Part shown: in pieces, positions 5,484 through 7,331 of the stretch
How positions within the stretch are numbered: position 1 is the stretch's first letter
Layout: every line of letters starts with the position of its first letter
DNA from: Azovibrio restrictus
GTDB taxonomy: Bacteria; Pseudomonadota; Gammaproteobacteria; Burkholderiales; Rhodocyclaceae
Length of the DNA: 7,331 nt
Assembly: GCA_003252145.1 (NCBI GenBank)
Contig: QKDJ01000359.1
Location: 1-7,331 of the forward strand
Direction: 5' to 3'
Made by a program: the position numbers and the translations under genes
Notes under the pieces: generated by a model
Databases searched by the model: none
The model's input: the letters and a program-made list of their open reading frames with translations, nothing else
Told to the model about the DNA's origin: nothing

Positions 5484-5542
5484 AAAAAGGCCATATATGT
5501 GGCTGATTTGTAATAAAAATGAAATATTCTTTCGGCCTTTTT
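5484..5542 (+). repeat. 9-bp inverted repeat in the leader of the CHAD gene
   Basis: AAAAAGGCC (5484-5492) and GGCCTTTTT (5534-5542) are perfect reverse complements 41 nt apart. The palindrome CATATATG (5492-5499) and the AT-rich stretch to about 5530 lie between them. Just upstream is AGGCG-N7-CGCCT (5464-5480). These may be part of the divergent regulatory region or an mRNA leader fold; the role is unknown. Confidence 0.35.
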
Positions 5543-5562
5543 CATGACGTTAAAGAGGCCGT

Positions 5563-5570
5563 AAGGGAGG
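5563..5570 (+). promoter_or_regulatory. Ribosome-binding site deciding the start of the CHAD gene
   Basis: AAGGGAGG lies 5 nt before ATG 5576. The upstream in-frame ATG at 5519 has only AT-rich sequence before it, so 5576 is preferred. Confidence 0.75.
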
Positions 5571-5575
5571 CAGCG

Positions 5576-7066
5576 ATGTTTCACTATGAGTTGGGCCAGG
5601 CCGAGTTGCGGCGTCTGCGCCAACACCCGGCATTACCTCGTTCCAGCGGTCAGCGGCAGGAGTGGCAGGCTGAGTACCTGGATACCTCGGACCGGGCCTT
5701 GATCCGGCAGGGTTTACAGCTTTCCCGGGTGCGCCAGGGCTGGGAATGGTCCATGGTGCTGGAGCAACAAAACGAACAAGGTGGATGGGGAATCCTGGGG
5801 AAAGCCTATTGCGGTCCCTCGGGTCTCGACTTTTCCTTCGTCACCGACAAGAAGTTGAAGGCCAGCCTGCGTGCCCTGGGCTCAAAGTTGCAATCCTGGG
5901 GCGTGGCAGAGGTACACCAGGAGCACTTGCAGGTGGATACGGTTGCAGGCCCCGTTGGAGTTTCTCTTGAGCGGATCAACCTGCATCATCGGGGGCAGTC
6001 TCAGGTTGTGGGGCGTTTGAGCTTGGACGTAATGGAGGGAGACGGGCGTAACGTGCATTTACTGGCACGAGCCCTCCTGGAAAAACATTCCTTGTGTTTT
6101 GGCCATCAAAGCCTGGTGAGCCTGTTGGCAGGCTTAGTGGCCGAAGACCAGCCAGTGCGGGCTGCCAAGGCCAAACCTACCTTGCCCGACACGCGTGATG
6201 GAGGGGAGGCCTTTTGTCACATTGCCCGAAACTGTATCCAGCATCTCAGTCTTAACCTTCCTGGTTTGCAGACCAGCGATGAGCCGGAGTTCGTACACCA
6301 GGCCCGGGTGGCCATCCGCCGCTTGCGCTCCGCTCTGAAATTGTTTGGTCCCTGGTTGCCGGAATCCTTTGTGCAGGAATTCAGTGAACGTTGGCGCATC
6401 CAGGCCAATGCCTTGGGGGATTGCCGCAATCTGGATGTTTTCCTGGGGGAAACGCTTCCCCTCATGGAACGGGATCTGCCCGGTGAGGCGGTGATGGGGC
6501 GGTTACGGGCTGCTGCCTGTCGCAAACAGCGGCAGGCTCGCAAAAGCGCCAGGCAGCATATGAATAGTCATCAGACCCGGCTCCTGCTGCTTGATTTCGA
6601 GTGGGCCTTGCTCCAGCTGCGCTTCCAGAAAGACATGCCAAGCCTGAAAAAACTGGCCCGAAAACGGCTGCTCAGTCGGGCACGACAAGTTACCTGTCTG
6701 GGGGAGGCCGTTTGCCAGGCCGGGCCCGAGGCCCGTCACGAACTGCGTATTGCCTTCAAGAAATTGCGCTATGCCCTGGAGTTCTTTGCCAGCTTGTTCG
6801 ATACCCAGGATACGGTTCGTTACCTGGCGGGGTTGGTGGATCTGCAGGAGGTCCTGGGGCATCTCAATGACCTGGCCACCGCAGAACTACTGGTCGATGA
6901 CTTGCTCCCGGCTACGGCTGCCCGTCAGCCCAGGGCATGGCTCGCTGCCCGTAGCGGCCTGCTGGTGGAAGCTCTGCCTGAGGCCATTGGTCATTTCCTG
7001 GCGGTGAGTCCACCCTGGGCACCGGGAAAGCCCAAGGCATGCCCAGAGCGAGCTCCGCAGGGGTAA
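5576..7066 (+). CDS. CHAD domain protein with degenerate N-terminal CYTH (triphosphate tunnel) domain
   Basis: A 496-residue soluble protein in two parts. Residues 1-190 resemble the CYTH domain of inorganic triphosphatases (EYLDTSDRALIRQGLQLSRVR at 33-53; ALLEKHSLCFGHQS at 166-179), but the catalytic ExExK strand is reduced to HYELGQ and the expected lysine after the SRVR strand is E63, so tunnel chemistry is probably lost. Residues about 205-480 form a CHAD helical bundle with its two conserved His/basic helices: H241-Q-A-R-V-A-I-R-R-L-R and H388-E-L-R-I-A-F-K-K-L-R-Y, plus LGDCRNLDVF and LGHLNDLATAE. CHAD domains bind polyphosphate and some locate to polyphosphate granules, so a granule-binding or structural role is likely. 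The start at 5576 is set by its ribosome-binding site. The frame is open to ATG 5519, which would add 19 residues. It diverges from the second GT4 gene, and the phasin-like gene follows after 59 nt. Confidence 0.87.
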   Translation: MFHYELGQAELRRLRQHPALPRSSGQRQEWQAEYLDTSDRALIRQGLQLSRVRQGWEWSMVLEQQNEQGGWGILGKAYCGPSGLDFSFVTDKKLKASLRALGSKLQSWGVAEVHQEHLQVDTVAGPVGVSLERINLHHRGQSQVVGRLSLDVMEGDGRNVHLLARALLEKHSLCFGHQSLVSLLAGLVAEDQPVRAAKAKPTLPDTRDGGEAFCHIARNCIQHLSLNLPGLQTSDEPEFVHQARVAIRRLRSALKLFGPWLPESFVQEFSERWRIQANALGDCRNLDVFLGETLPLMERDLPGEAVMGRLRAAACRKQRQARKSARQHMNSHQTRLLLLDFEWALLQLRFQKDMPSLKKLARKRLLSRARQVTCLGEAVCQAGPEARHELRIAFKKLRYALEFFASLFDTQDTVRYLAGLVDLQEVLGHLNDLATAELLVDDLLPATAARQPRAWLAARSGLLVEALPEAIGHFLAVSPPWAPGKPKACPERAPQG

Positions 7067-7125
7067 TGCTGCTGTAATAAGCCCGTGTTAGGCTCCGTCC
7101 TCCATTGTGTTTCCGGAGTTTCGCC

Positions 7126-7331
7126 ATGTACCTGTCTGCCCATGATATTGCCGAGGGGCGGCAACATACCCTGAACAACATTCAGACTGCCTCTGCGGCC
7201 TGCGTTGGCGCCTCCGAGCGTTTGTCCAGCCTTTGGTTGCAGCTGGGGCGCGATCAGCTGAATAGCATGGCTCGCCAGCCCGTTCCTTCCATGGGCTGGT
7301 TGTCCAGTTTGCAACATCAGCAGGCGGTCTG
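7126..7331 (+). CDS. Phasin-like protein, N-terminal part (runs off the window)
   Basis: An open frame begins at ATG 7126 with GGAG at 7115-7118, 7 nt upstream, and stays open for 68 codons to the window edge. The visible protein begins MYLSAHDIAEGRQHTLNNIQ, followed by ASAACVGASERLSSLWLQLG and RDQLNSMARQ. The amphipathic, helix-forming pattern, with a run of small residues before SERL and then a -LGRDQLN- helix, recalls the start of PHA-granule-associated phasins (compare the AxxxxxGxERLxxLNLxxAR pattern of that family). No membrane segment or enzyme motif is seen. It follows the CHAD gene in the same direction after 59 nt without a clear terminator, so co-transcription is possible. The phasin assignment rests on a short segment and could be wrong; the open reading frame itself is well supported by its ribosome-binding site. 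Confidence 0.6.
   Translation, partial: MYLSAHDIAEGRQHTLNNIQTASAACVGASERLSSLWLQLGRDQLNSMARQPVPSMGWLSSLQHQQAV

Overview
The window looks like chromosomal DNA from a GC-rich Gram-negative proteobacterium. A betaproteobacterium, possibly Rhodocyclaceae-like, is my best guess from the protein flavour: bacteriohemerythrin, DgkA, a Dps with a lysine-rich tail, a CHAD protein and a phasin-like start. That placement is an inference and no rRNA or other marker is present. I see no mobile element, tRNA, rRNA or CRISPR array. Coding density is high and every gene looks intact except the last, which runs off the right edge.

Layout. A bacteriohemerythrin gene (59-466, +) converges on a minus-strand group that reads, in order of transcription, dgkA (3090-2668), a GT4 glycosyltransferase (2558-1329) and a PlcP-type metallophosphoesterase (1324-500). 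The last two genes are only 4 nt apart. Diverging from dgkA across a 187-nt gap is a Dps ferritin-like gene (3278-3904, +), closed by a strong intrinsic terminator. After a 183-nt stretch without a recognisable gene comes a second GT4 glycosyltransferase (5365-4145, -). It diverges from a degenerate CYTH plus CHAD-domain gene (5576-7066, +), followed by the start of a small phasin-like gene (7126 to the edge, +).

How the genes may work together. The metallophosphoesterase resembles PlcP, the phospholipase C that phosphate-starved bacteria use to turn phospholipids into diacylglycerol, more than it resembles classical LpxH. It is tightly coupled to a GT4 enzyme of the type (Agt-like) that glycosylates diacylglycerol. 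The second GT4 enzyme has the HTLFEEY...HYIPFLP pattern of diacylglycerol glucosyltransferases, and DgkA phosphorylates diacylglycerol. The sequence also carries PHO-box-like 11-bp direct repeats. One very good box (CTGTCGTCAAGTTGTCAT, 5427-5410) lies upstream of the second GT4 gene with a possible -10 exactly 10 nt downstream. A weaker three-repeat array (2610-2582) lies upstream of the first GT4 gene. Together these suggest a PhoB-controlled membrane-lipid remodelling locus that replaces phospholipids with glycolipids. The neighbouring CHAD protein (a polyphosphate-binding domain) and the phasin-like protein fit a wider phosphate and carbon storage theme, though this second link is only contextual.

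Starts were refined from ribosome-binding sites and conserved N-termini. The main changes are the PlcP-like gene at 1324, the two GT4 genes at 2558 and 5365, and the CHAD gene at 5576.
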